From the NCBI RefSeq assembly GCF_002795825.1, contig NZ_CP018800.1:62001-126000 (forward strand): a DNA stretch of 64,000 nucleotides, in the 5' to 3' direction. Positions 55,498 to 63,849 of this stretch are shown here, in pieces (the stretch's first letter is position 1; every line of letters begins with the position of its first letter). Below the pieces are notes generated by a model. It saw only the letters and a program-made list of their open reading frames with translations, was not told the DNA's origin and did no database searches. This DNA comes from Mariprofundus ferrinatatus. Its GTDB lineage: Bacteria > Pseudomonadota > Zetaproteobacteria > Mariprofundales > Mariprofundaceae. Both the position numbers and the translations under genes were made by a program.

Positions 55498-57192
55498 TTG
55501 TCTTCCGAGGCGCTGCCTTCACCAGCTCCCAGGCGAGAGGGCAGGGCTGTTGCTTCGAGCTCAGGCATTGTTATCGGGCGTGTCCAGAAGCTGCTCTACG
55601 GTAGAAAGCCGATACCGGAACGTGAGATAGAGGCTGCACAGACCAGAGTGGAAGTGCAGCGACTGCTCAGGGCGATCGATGAGGCGCGCAGTGAGGTTGA
55701 TATCGAACGCGCCCACCTTCTGAAAACCGGCACCCACGATATGCTCCTGCTTCTCGATGTGCATCGCATGCTCATTGCCGATCCGGAACTGCTGAACCGC
55801 GCCACCCATCGCATTACTGAAAAGTGCATCAATGCCGAGTGGGCGCTCAGGCAGGAGATGGATGCGATTCAGCTGACCTTTGAAAAGATCGATGACGACT
55901 ACCTGCGCAATCGCAAGGATGATATCGAGCATGCAGGCCGGCGAATCCTGCGCCATCTGCTTGGCAGTCAGCCGGAAATGAACGAGGGTCTCAACCAGGC
56001 GAGAAACACCACTTATCCTGTGATCTATGCCGGTGATGATTTTTCCGTATCCGATATCGTGAGTATGTGGCGACACGGCGTTGCCGGCGTAGTCATCGAA
56101 CAGGGTGGTGTCGATGCCCACAATATCATTGTTGCCCGCGGTATCGGGCTGCCGGCGCTGGTTGGTGCGGTGGGTTGCCTGGCCAATGTCGAGGATGGCG
56201 AAACGATAATTCTCGATGCCGAGCAGGGACGCTGGATTCTTAATCCGGAGTATGGGGAGGAGGAGGCTTATGCCCGCTCGATCACTGATTTCTGTCTCGC
56301 GCAGGCTGAGCTCAATGCCTATGCCTGTCTGCCATCGACAAGCAGCGATGGCCACGAACTGAAGCTGATGGCCAACATCGAATTTGCCGAGGAGCTTGAT
56401 GTTGCCGACCATATCGGTATCGACGGCATCGGCCTGTACCGGAGCGAATTCCTTTTTCTCAATAATTCAGGCATGCCGGGCGAGGATGAGCAGTTCGAGC
56501 AGTATGTGGAGATCGTGCGGCGCATGAAGGGTAAGCCGGTCACCATGCGGCTGCTTGATATCGGTGGCGACAAGCCGTGGCGTTACCATGATCTGACTAC
56601 CAATATCGAGGGCGGTGCCAATCCCGCCATGGGCTTAAGAGGCATACGCCTGCTGCTGCGCTGGCCGGATCTGCTGCGCAGCCAGCTGCGTGCGATGCTT
56701 CGCGCCGGTGAAGAGGGGCCTGTTCATATCCTGATCCCGATGGTGACCAACATCGGGGAGATAAAAGAGGTGCGCAGGCTGGCCGAGGAGTGCCATCGAG
56801 AGCTTGCACTCAGGGCGCCGATCTCGATCGGAACCATGATCGAGGTACCTGCCAGTGCGCTGATCGCCGATGAACTGGCGACGGTGAGCGACTTCTTCTC
56901 GGTCGGAACCAACGATCTGACCCAGTACACCCTGGCCGCCGACCGTACCGATGAGGAGGTGGCAGGCCTCTACGAGTCCGGTCACGCTGCAGTTTTCCAT
57001 CTTATCAGGCTGGCCGCAGAGGCAGCACGGCGGGCCGGGATTCCTATCTCCATCTGCGGCGAACTTTCCTCCAATCCGGAGTGGACGGGGACATTGCTTA
57101 ATCTCGGCATGGATTCTCTCTCCATGAGTTTAAACAAGGTACTGCGTATCCGCCAGGAGCTGCGACAGCAGAAGTACGAACCCGTTATCTGA
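55498..57192 (+). CDS. ptsI: PTS Enzyme I
   Basis: A 564-residue phosphoenolpyruvate-protein phosphotransferase. The phosphorylated His208 is in GGVDAHNIIVAR, and the PEP-binding C-terminal barrel has DGIGLYRSEFLFLN, GDKPWRYHDL and FFSVGTNDLTQYT. It starts the phosphorelay from PEP to HPr. The TTG start is two bases after the ptsH stop. The relay here has no sugar permease. Confidence 0.95.
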   Translation: MSSEALPSPAPRREGRAVASSSGIVIGRVQKLLYGRKPIPEREIEAAQTRVEVQRLLRAIDEARSEVDIERAHLLKTGTHDMLLLLDVHRMLIADPELLNRATHRITEKCINAEWALRQEMDAIQLTFEKIDDDYLRNRKDDIEHAGRRILRHLLGSQPEMNEGLNQARNTTYPVIYAGDDFSVSDIVSMWRHGVAGVVIEQGGVDAHNIIVARGIGLPALVGAVGCLANVEDGETIILDAEQGRWILNPEYGEEEAYARSITDFCLAQAELNAYACLPSTSSDGHELKLMANIEFAEELDVADHIGIDGIGLYRSEFLFLNNSGMPGEDEQFEQYVEIVRRMKGKPVTMRLLDIGGDKPWRYHDLTTNIEGGANPAMGLRGIRLLLRWPDLLRSQLRAMLRAGEEGPVHILIPMVTNIGEIKEVRRLAEECHRELALRAPISIGTMIEVPASALIADELATVSDFFSVGTNDLTQYTLAADRTDEEVAGLYESGHAAVFHLIRLAAEAARRAGIPISICGELSSNPEWTGTLLNLGMDSLSMSLNKVLRIRQELRQQKYEPVI

Positions 57193-57286
57193 CGGTTGAT
57201 GCTGTTGGCCATCGCTATGGCTGGCTCACAATCAGGGCAGTTCCACGGCGCCAGCTTGATTGTTCCTTTTGCCCTATCGACATAAG

Positions 57287-57318
57287 CCGTTTACCCTTCG
57301 CCTCCCCAAGGTTAACAA
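57287..57318 (+). promoter_or_regulatory. Possible BirA operator upstream of bioB
   Basis: Right half-site GGTTAACAA (57310-57318) matches the BirA consensus GGTTTACAA at 8 of 9 bases. A weak left half-site CCGTTTACC (57287-57295) matches at 5 of 9, with 14 bases between, the usual spacing. It lies 32 bases before the bioB ATG. Confidence 0.3.
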
Positions 57319-57349
57319 AGGCTTGAGCTCAGGCCTCAAGGAGAGATGC

Positions 57350-58336
57350 ATGCGTTATGACTGGAGTGTAGATGAGATCGAGGCGCTGTTTGCGCTGCCG
57401 TTCAATGATCTGATGTTCCGTGCCCAGCAGGCGCACCGGGCCAATTTCGATGCCAACGAGGTACAGCTCTCCACCCTGCTCTCCATCAAAACCGGCGGCT
57501 GCCCCGAGGATTGTAAATACTGCCCGCAGTCATCCCGCTACAACACCGATGTTGAGTCCGAACTTTTGATGAAAAAAGCGCAGGTGATCGCCGCCGCCAG
57601 GGTTGCCAAGGAGAAGGGTGCATCCCGTTTCTGTATTGGCGCTGCATGGCGAGAGCCGAAGGCGCGCGCGTTCGACCTGGTCTGCGATATGATCAGCGAG
57701 ATCAAAGAGATGGATATGGAGGCGTGCGCAACACTGGGCATGCTTACTCCCGATCAGGCGCATAAGCTGAAAGAGGCAGGCCTTGATTATTACAACCACA
57801 ACCTTGATTCCGATCCCGACTACTATAAAGAGATTATATCCACCCGCACCTATGACGAGCGCCTTGATACCCTCAAAAACGTACGCGCCGAAGGTATGAG
57901 CATCTGCTGCGGCGGCATTGTCGGCATGGGGGAGTCGCGTCGCCATCGCGCCGGTCTCGTGGCCCAGCTTGCCCGCATGAATCCGCACCCGGAGTCTGTG
58001 CCCATCAACATGCTGGTGAAGGTCGAAGGCACGCCGGTTGCCGAAGACGAGCAGTTTGCCGAGACCCTCGATAACTTCGAATTCATTCGCACCATCGCCG
58101 TTTCCCGCATCACCATGCCGGGCAGCCACGTGCGACTCTCGGCAGGCCGCGAGGAGATGAGCGAAGAGATGCAGTCGCTCTGTTTCCTGGCTGGCGCCAA
58201 CTCGATCTTTTACGGCGAGAAGCTGCTTACCACCGGCAACCAGGATGCCGAGAACGATCAGAAGCTGTTCGCCAAACTCGGCCTGCGCCCGATGGAGAGC
58301 CCTGTTCCTTCAAGTCGCCGGATGGTCAACGCCTAG
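57350..58336 (+). CDS. bioB: Biotin synthase
   Basis: A 328-residue radical-SAM enzyme that inserts sulfur into dethiobiotin. The 4Fe-4S cysteines are C51, C55 and C58 ([10 protein letters not shown]). Further motifs are [12 protein letters not shown] and GGIVGMGES. The ATG at 57350 with AAGGAG upstream starts it; a longer frame to 57260 is not a gene. No other bio genes are near, so it stands alone after ptsI. Confidence 0.96.
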   Translation: MRYDWSVDEIEALFALPFNDLMFRAQQAHRANFDANEVQLSTLLSIKTGGCPEDCKYCPQSSRYNTDVESELLMKKAQVIAAARVAKEKGASRFCIGAAWREPKARAFDLVCDMISEIKEMDMEACATLGMLTPDQAHKLKEAGLDYYNHNLDSDPDYYKEIISTRTYDERLDTLKNVRAEGMSICCGGIVGMGESRRHRAGLVAQLARMNPHPESVPINMLVKVEGTPVAEDEQFAETLDNFEFIRTIAVSRITMPGSHVRLSAGREEMSEEMQSLCFLAGANSIFYGEKLLTTGNQDAENDQKLFAKLGLRPMESPVPSSRRMVNA

Positions 58337-58676
58337 GGGCTTCAAACCGGACATCTCAAACTGCCGGATAAGCAGCGGTTCAGGCCGTCCGTCAGGCGCC
58401 TGCATAAAATCGTGATTTTTTATTAAAGTATGCTGCTTTATTGCCGATAGAGAGGGCTACCTCTGGGGAGAGGGAGATTCGGTTGCCGAGCACTATTTCA
58501 CCGATGCTCTGTTGAAACATTTCTGCTACTGGCGCCTGGTTGCTCCAGTTTATGCGTATACAGAGTCACAGCACCGAGATCCGATTAGAAGGCTGACCCT
58601 TTTGCCTGGTTAAGCCGCTTATCAGCCACTGTCTACTGACAGGCCCAGCAGGTTCAACTCAGGAGGGTTGCAGCCG
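58337..58676. other. 340-base gap holding the chemoreceptor promoter
   Basis: No ORF longer than about 15 codons has a ribosome site here. The first 90 bases are the bioB tail with an AT-rich stretch (AAAATCGTGATTTTTTATT) that might act as a weak terminator. The sigma-28 promoter is at 58424-58450 and an untranslated leader of about 220 bases follows; I see no riboswitch I recognise in it. Confidence 0.5.
58424..58450 (+). promoter_or_regulatory. Sigma-28 (FliA) promoter for the chemoreceptor gene
   Basis: TAAA (58424-58427), 15 bases, then GCCGATAG (58443-58450) fits the FliA consensus TAAA-N15-GCCGATAA with one mismatch. The next gene on this strand is a methyl-accepting chemotaxis protein, a typical FliA target. 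Confidence 0.75.
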
Positions 58677-60209
58677 ATGAAAAAGAACCTGCCGGTTACG
58701 GATCATGAGATATCACTGGATAACAGAATTCTGGCATCCAAGACCGACCTCAAGGGGCGCATCACATATGTCAATCAGGCCTTTGTTGATGTCAGTGGTT
58801 ACAGCCGCGAAGAGTTGATGGGCAAACCGCACAACCTGGTACGTCATCCCGATATGCCGCCGGCAGCATTTGCCGACCTTTGGGAAACCATTCAGGCAGG
58901 CAGGCCCTGGACAGGCTTTGTGAAGAACCGGGCCAAAAACGGCGACTATTACTGGGTAAAGGCCAATGCTTCACCGGAATTCAAGAATGGTGAAATCTCC
59001 GGCTATATCTCTATCCGCACCGAACCAACACGAACCGAAGTTGAAACACTTGGCAACCTTTACAAGAAAGTTTGGAAAGGCGAGTTCACCCTCCCCTCCA
59101 CCCTCCATTTCCCGTGGCGTAAACGCATTAAGCTGGCCCACCGTCAGCTGTTTATTGGTGCAGCCTGCACGCTCGCCTTGCTGGGTCTGCCATTTGCCGG
59201 CCACATCTGGGTTCAGGGCGTTATCGCGGGGCTGTTAATCCCGGCAATCGTTACGACTGTTTTGACGCTGCGCTCGAGTGCAGCGTCCCATCGTCGTATT
59301 GATGAGGGACTGCTGGGCATCATTGAGGGCAACTACGATATGAATGTGACCAAAGAGCGGGATGATGAGCTCGGCCACATCATGGATCGCATCAAGACAC
59401 TGCAATCGCGCCTGCAGTTTAAAGCCTTTGAGATTGGCGGGCTGGTCAACAATATCTCACAAGAGTCTGAGGAGATGAATGGATCCTCCGAAAGGCTGAT
59501 GAGTGTGGCCCACTCCCTGACACAGGCGACGCATAGTATATCCGGTGGCGTCAATGAAGGCACAGAACATGTTCAGAGTACTGCCGCGGCGATCGAAGAG
59601 ATGAATGCGTCGATCAAGGAGGTTTCAGGCCAGATCGAAGCCACGCTGAAGGTCTCCGAACAGGCCGTGCAGGAAGCAGGGCACTCCAATACTCTGGTGG
59701 AGAAGCTGGCCGCAGACATCACGGACATCAGTTCGGTGGTTGATACGATCAATGCCATTGCCCGGCAGACCAACCTGCTGGCGCTGAATGCGACGATCGA
59801 GGCCTCAAGAGCCGGAGAGGCCGGCCGTGGTTTCGCGGTTGTGGCGAATGAAGTGAAGGAACTGGCCCATCAGACGCACAGTGCCACCGTGCAGATCAGT
59901 GAGCAGATTAAATCGATCCAGTCCGACAGTGCAAATGCAGCGCAGGCCATTGCAAGCATTGGCCAGATTATCAGTAAAATGAATGAACACAGCCAACAGG
60001 TGGCGACGGCCATGGATGAGCAGGCCTATGCGACACGCGAGATTTCCGTCAGCGCCCAGCAGGCCAACGCATGCATGCAGAATATGCAGGAAGTTGTATC
60101 AAATATGTCGGAGCTGTCAGGTGAAACCGAGGCGGCTTCTGAGCATGTGAAAGAAATTGCCGCAACCATGGTGGAGAGAACCCACGACCTGCGTTCGCGC
60201 ATTCATTGA
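58677..60209 (+). CDS. Aer-like PAS methyl-accepting chemotaxis protein
   Basis: A 510-residue receptor: N-terminal PAS domain ([33 protein letters not shown], residues about 20-120) of the Aer type that binds FAD and senses redox or oxygen, a hydrophobic stretch near 155-200 (two helices), HAMP, and the signalling domain with [13 protein letters not shown]-like core ([19 protein letters not shown]). AGGAGGG nine bases before ATG 58677 sets the start. No chemotaxis operon is near, but the FliA promoter ties it to flagellar regulation. Confidence 0.9.
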   Translation: MKKNLPVTDHEISLDNRILASKTDLKGRITYVNQAFVDVSGYSREELMGKPHNLVRHPDMPPAAFADLWETIQAGRPWTGFVKNRAKNGDYYWVKANASPEFKNGEISGYISIRTEPTRTEVETLGNLYKKVWKGEFTLPSTLHFPWRKRIKLAHRQLFIGAACTLALLGLPFAGHIWVQGVIAGLLIPAIVTTVLTLRSSAASHRRIDEGLLGIIEGNYDMNVTKERDDELGHIMDRIKTLQSRLQFKAFEIGGLVNNISQESEEMNGSSERLMSVAHSLTQATHSISGGVNEGTEHVQSTAAAIEEMNASIKEVSGQIEATLKVSEQAVQEAGHSNTLVEKLAADITDISSVVDTINAIARQTNLLALNATIEASRAGEAGRGFAVVANEVKELAHQTHSATVQISEQIKSIQSDSANAAQAIASIGQIISKMNEHSQQVATAMDEQAYATREISVSAQQANACMQNMQEVVSNMSELSGETEAASEHVKEIAATMVERTHDLRSRIH

Positions 60210-60224
60210 TCAAGGGCAACAGAG

Positions 60225-60569
60225 TCACTCCGGCAGCAGTGTAATTGTTGCCGCGCCTGACCCTTTATCGATCGCAATCATCACTTCGCAGTGCTCGTTA
60301 ACCACATCCGTCGGAGTCGGATCGTCGGCGCAGCTGCAACCGGCAATGATCGATTTGTAGAAGATGCCTGCCTTCACCCGGATGGATGTGTCTGATTCCT
60401 GCACATTCAGAATCATGGCCTGAATATCATCACCCAGAGCCACACTTCCGTTTCGTAGCCCCTGTTGCAGAGGCAACTCTCTGGTTGATAGCGCCTGGAT
60501 TTCGTCCGTGATCGCCCTCTTGAAGTCGGGTGCTCCCCATTTAAGTAGTGATTGCGGAAATTGGACCAT
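60225..60569 (-). CDS. Conserved-looking small Cys protein, 114 aa
   Basis: A 114-residue protein with a basic/hydrophobic N-terminal helix and three cysteines clustered near residue 77-95 (AGCSCADDP, then NEHCEVMIAID). I do not recognise the family. The C-x-C...C pattern and beta-rich tail could bind metal or an Fe-S cluster, but this is inference. It converges on the chemoreceptor gene and is divergent from the Dabb gene. Confidence 0.65.
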   Translation of the reverse strand: MVQFPQSLLKWGAPDFKRAITDEIQALSTRELPLQQGLRNGSVALGDDIQAMILNVQESDTSIRVKAGIFYKSIIAGCSCADDPTPTDVVNEHCEVMIAIDKGSGAATITLLPE

Positions 60570-60763
60570 GGCAACAGCCTAACAAAACTGTTCAATCAAG
60601 TCTGATCTCCTCGACTTTCCATGTCGGTGAGCTTGGCAGGATGCCAGAATCAGACTGCACTCAACTCATGAATCGACCGCTTGAGCTGACAGCCGAAGAC
60701 AGCCATTCAATTGCAACTTATTCATCCAAATATTAGAAAGCTGACCAACAAGGAGTTGGGAAC

Positions 60764-61045
60764 ATGGTCAAACATATCGTGATGTGGAAATTGAGGGACA
60801 AGCGTGACGCTGCGGAGATCAAGGCGCGGCTGGAGGCGTTGGACGGGAAGATCCCGGGGCTGATTAAGATCGAGGTCGGCATCGATTTTCTGGAGTCGGA
60901 GCAGTCTGCTGATGTGGTGCTCTACTCGGAGCTTGCGAGCCGCGAAGCGCTTGATGCCTATCAGGCGCATCCCGAGCACGTAGCGGTGATTCCGCTGGTC
61001 AAAGGTGCTGCGGTTTCCCGCACCGTGGTGGATTACGAGGTTTAA
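60764..61045 (+). CDS. Dabb (stress-responsive alpha/beta barrel) protein
   Basis: A 93-residue dimeric alpha/beta barrel of the Dabb family: MVKHIVMWKLRDKRDAAEIK and YQAHPEHVAVIPLVKG. Its function is unknown; members are stress-linked or act in small-molecule pathways. AAGGAG upstream of the ATG is clear. Its end overlaps engB by four bases. Confidence 0.88.
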   Translation: MVKHIVMWKLRDKRDAAEIKARLEALDGKIPGLIKIEVGIDFLESEQSADVVLYSELASREALDAYQAHPEHVAVIPLVKGAAVSRTVVDYEV

Positions 61046-61677
61046 TCCTCTTCGGCAACAAGACCGGCGTAGGGTGATCTGAAGGTCTCGGCCTGAATCG
61101 CTTCGCGCAGTTTGTCGATGCCCATGCCCTTAAAGCTTGAGGTGGGAAGCGGTTTGAGCAGCCCCCCCATCGCTTCGGTCATCTCTTTCAATCGCTTGGC
61201 ACGACCGTTGCCGGAGAGTTTGTCGCCCTTGGTGGCAACCGGCAGCCAGCGCACACCTGCCTCATTAAGCCACTCGATCAGCTGCAGATCCGAATCCTTC
61301 GGGCCGTGGCGGATATCGAGCAATACCAGCACCAGTTTAAGGTTGGCCGTAGCGATATAGCCCTCGATCATGCCGATCCAGCGGTTCTGCTCCTTTTTCG
61401 GAGCGCGCGCATAGCCGTAGCCGGGCAGGTCGACGATCAGCATCCTTCCATCCACATCGAACAGATTGAGCAGGCGGGTGCAGCCCGGCTTCTTCGAGGT
61501 TTTCACCAGATCCTTGCGCCCGAACAGTGCGTTCATCAGCGAGGATTTTCCGACATTGGAGTGGCCGGCCACGGCAATCTGCGGCATATCGATCTCAGGG
61601 AACTGTTTCGGGTCGGCCACTGATTGAATGAAGTGGGTGTTGGGCCAGTGGATGCGGTGGTTGTTGCTGGAGTTCAT
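61042..61677 (-). CDS. engB: Ribosome-biogenesis GTPase EngB (YsxC)
   Basis: A 211-residue TrmE-Era-like GTPase needed for 50S assembly and cell division. The P-loop GHSNVGKSS is at residues 38-46, the switch I TSKKPGCTRLLNLF follows, and G3 DLPGYGYA and G4 TKGDKL are present. ATG 61677 is chosen over an upstream frame. A 23-base dyad lies 16 bases upstream of the start. Confidence 0.95.
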   Translation of the reverse strand: MNSSNNHRIHWPNTHFIQSVADPKQFPEIDMPQIAVAGHSNVGKSSLMNALFGRKDLVKTSKKPGCTRLLNLFDVDGRMLIVDLPGYGYARAPKKEQNRWIGMIEGYIATANLKLVLVLLDIRHGPKDSDLQLIEWLNEAGVRWLPVATKGDKLSGNGRAKRLKEMTEAMGGLLKPLPTSSFKGMGIDKLREAIQAETFRSPYAGLVAEED

Positions 61678-61692
61678 GGCCGTGAGGCTGAC

Positions 61693-61715
61693 GATTGCAC
61701 AATCTAAGTGCAATC
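61693..61715. promoter_or_regulatory. Perfect inverted repeat upstream of engB
   Basis: GATTGCAC (61693-61700) and GTGCAATC (61708-61715) form an exact eight-base inverted repeat around a seven-base spacer. It lies between engB and dusB, 16 bases upstream of the engB start on the minus strand. It looks like a regulator site or RNA hairpin of unknown owner. Confidence 0.4.
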
Positions 61716-61799
61716 AGTGTTTGATAGCGCTGGCGCAAGGGTTGCGAATCGGTAGTGTTGCCCAATATTTAGGCAGCAGAGCATGTTGTACGCAAACGG

Positions 61800-62837
61800 A
61801 TGGATTCGGACTTGGATAAGAGCAAACACCTTCTCCCAGGTTTCAAACTGGGCAACTTCAATATCGATGTGCCGCTGGTGCTGGCGCCGATGGCAGGCAT
61901 CACCGACCTGCCGTTTCGCAAGATATGCAAACGCTTTGGCGTCGGGCTTGTGGTCACCGAAATGATTGCATCACGTGCCGTGGATATGGGGCGCGAGCGC
62001 ACCGAGCGGATGGCCGAACTCGGCGCGGAGGAGCATCCGGCATCGATCCAGATTGCCGGTTCCGATCCCCTGTTTGTCACCGAGGCGGCACGCTGGGCGG
62101 TTGGACACGGGGCCGATTTTGTCGATATCAATATGGGTTGCCCGGTGAAGAAGATCTGCAAGCAGACAGCAGGTTCCGCCATGCTGAAAGACGAGGCGCT
62201 GGTAGCGCGCGTGCTGGAGGCCGTGGTCAAGGCGGTTGATGTTCCGGTGACACTGAAGATACGCACCGGCTGGGATGAGGTCTCGAAGAATGTCGAGAAT
62301 ATCGCCCGCATTGCCGAAGAGAGTGGCATCCAGATGCTGACGGTGCACGGGCGCACACGCGCCCAGATGTTCCACGGCCACGCAAACTGGGAGGATATCG
62401 GGCTGGCCAAGGCGGCCTGTTCGATCCCGGTGATCGGCAATGGTGACATTGTCGACGGAGAATCCGCGAAAGAGATGATCCGCATCTCGAACTGTGATGG
62501 CGTCATGGTCGGGCGCGCGGTGCAGGGCAATCCCTGGGTTCTCGGTGAGGTGTATGCCGCACTGACCGGGGAGCCGAAGCCTGCTGCGCCGACAGCTGAA
62601 GAGCGCTGGGCAATCGTTATCGAACACATGAACAACCTTGCCGAGCACCACGGGGTGAAGTTCGCCTCGAAAATGGCCCGTAAACATGTGATCTGGTACA
62701 GCAAGGGTTTGCGCGGTTCAGCCGATTTCCGCTCCCACTTCCAGGTGATGAACGACTGGCAGCAGATGCTCGATTTTGCACAGGGTTACTTCCTGGGTCT
62801 TGGTGAGCATGAGGATGAGCTCTCCGATGTCGCCTGA
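61800..62837 (+). CDS. dusB: tRNA-dihydrouridine synthase DusB
   Basis: A 345-residue FMN enzyme that reduces U to dihydrouridine in tRNA D loops. The N-terminus VPLVLAPMAGITDLPFRKICKR and the active-site Cys114 in DINMGCPVKKIC are intact, with the FMN region IPVIGNGDIVDGESA. dusB (nifR3) commonly precedes ntrB-ntrC, as here, and it overlaps the ntrB start region. Confidence 0.95.
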   Translation: MDSDLDKSKHLLPGFKLGNFNIDVPLVLAPMAGITDLPFRKICKRFGVGLVVTEMIASRAVDMGRERTERMAELGAEEHPASIQIAGSDPLFVTEAARWAVGHGADFVDINMGCPVKKICKQTAGSAMLKDEALVARVLEAVVKAVDVPVTLKIRTGWDEVSKNVENIARIAEESGIQMLTVHGRTRAQMFHGHANWEDIGLAKAACSIPVIGNGDIVDGESAKEMIRISNCDGVMVGRAVQGNPWVLGEVYAALTGEPKPAAPTAEERWAIVIEHMNNLAEHHGVKFASKMARKHVIWYSKGLRGSADFRSHFQVMNDWQQMLDFAQGYFLGLGEHEDELSDVA

Positions 62838-63849
62838 TCTGATCTCGCTTGCTGCGGTACCTGTGCCGCTTCTGCTGCTCGATCACGATGCGCGGGTGGT
62901 GCGTTGCAACATCCCTGCGCAGGAGGTGCTGGGGAGGTCTGAGCGCAGACTGATCGGCGTGCATATGAACGGTATTTTTTCACCACGTGCCGAGATTGAT
63001 AAACTGTTTGAGCGGCTGACGCCGCACAGCAGCGTCTCCGACCATCAGATATCCATTCTGAAAACGGGGATGCCGGTATCCCTGCATTTGGGCTGCCATG
63101 AGGAGGGCATCTCCGCGCTCTTTGTGCCGGAAGCGGCACGAAGCGAGGTGGAGCGGCACAACAAACGCCACGAAATGGCCGAGGCGGTAGCGCGTATTGC
63201 ACTTGAGATGGCACATGAAGTGAAAAACCCGCTGGCTGCACTCAGGGGAGCGGCGCAGTGGCTTGCCGAACAGGAGGATATCTCCAGCACAAACAGGGAG
63301 GCGGTAATTCAGATGCTGAGCGGCGTGGACCGCATCCGTGACCGTATCGATGCCTTCCTGCAGGTGGGGCCGAGGGCTGAGGTGAAGATGGAGATGACCA
63401 ACCTGCATGCCCTGATCCAGGAGGTGACCGTTTACCAGGATGGCATCCATGTGCATCGGGTGTTCGATCCGAGTCTGCCGGAGATTCTGACCCACCCCGC
63501 CCGGCTCAGGCAGGCACTGGAGAATCTCTGGCAGAATGCCTGCGAGGCGGCTGAGACCTCTATTGAGTGGCAGACGCGCATGGCGCCGCTTGTGCACCTG
63601 CCCGGTCATGGCGGACAGGTGGTCGAGGTGCGCATCACCAACGATGGACGTATGGTGCCGCAGGAGTTGCGTGAGCGCCTCTTTGAGCCCTATGTGACCG
63701 GAAAAACACGCGGCAGCGGTCTGGGCCTGGCTCTGGTGGAGCGGGTGATGGTGGAGCATGGCGGCAGGGTAAGCGTGAAAAGTGAAAACGGACGAACAAC
63801 AATGACATTGCATCTGCCGGTCAGGCAGACAGGGCAGGAGGAGCAGTGA
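62815..63849 (+). CDS. ntrB: Nitrogen-regulation sensor kinase NtrB
   Basis: A 344-residue histidine kinase: N-terminal PAS-like domain (VPVPLLLLDHDARVVRCNIPAQEVLG), H-box with the phosphorylated His134 in MAHEVKNPLAALRGAAQWL, and the HATPase domain ending in TGKTRGSGLGLALVERV. It phosphorylates NtrC under nitrogen limitation. Starts at 62815 or 62827 are possible; both lie inside dusB. PII-coding genes are not visible here. Stop overlaps the ntrC ATG (TGATG). Confidence 0.88.
   Translation: MSSPMSPDLISLAAVPVPLLLLDHDARVVRCNIPAQEVLGRSERRLIGVHMNGIFSPRAEIDKLFERLTPHSSVSDHQISILKTGMPVSLHLGCHEEGISALFVPEAARSEVERHNKRHEMAEAVARIALEMAHEVKNPLAALRGAAQWLAEQEDISSTNREAVIQMLSGVDRIRDRIDAFLQVGPRAEVKMEMTNLHALIQEVTVYQDGIHVHRVFDPSLPEILTHPARLRQALENLWQNACEAAETSIEWQTRMAPLVHLPGHGGQVVEVRITNDGRMVPQELRERLFEPYVTGKTRGSGLGLALVERVMVEHGGRVSVKSENGRTTMTLHLPVRQTGQEEQ

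Noticed and set aside
55561-56412. 283-codon minus-strand ORF opposite ptsI
   Set aside because: Opposite strand of Enzyme I; start has no ribosome site and the plus strand carries the active-site His motif.
58451-58676. Long chemoreceptor leader considered as a c-di-GMP or other riboswitch
   Set aside because: I could not match any conserved riboswitch core; only short hairpins are visible.
61769-62704. 311-codon minus-strand ORF opposite dusB
   Set aside because: Serine/threonine-rich antisense translation of a clear DusB gene; no ribosome site and no family.
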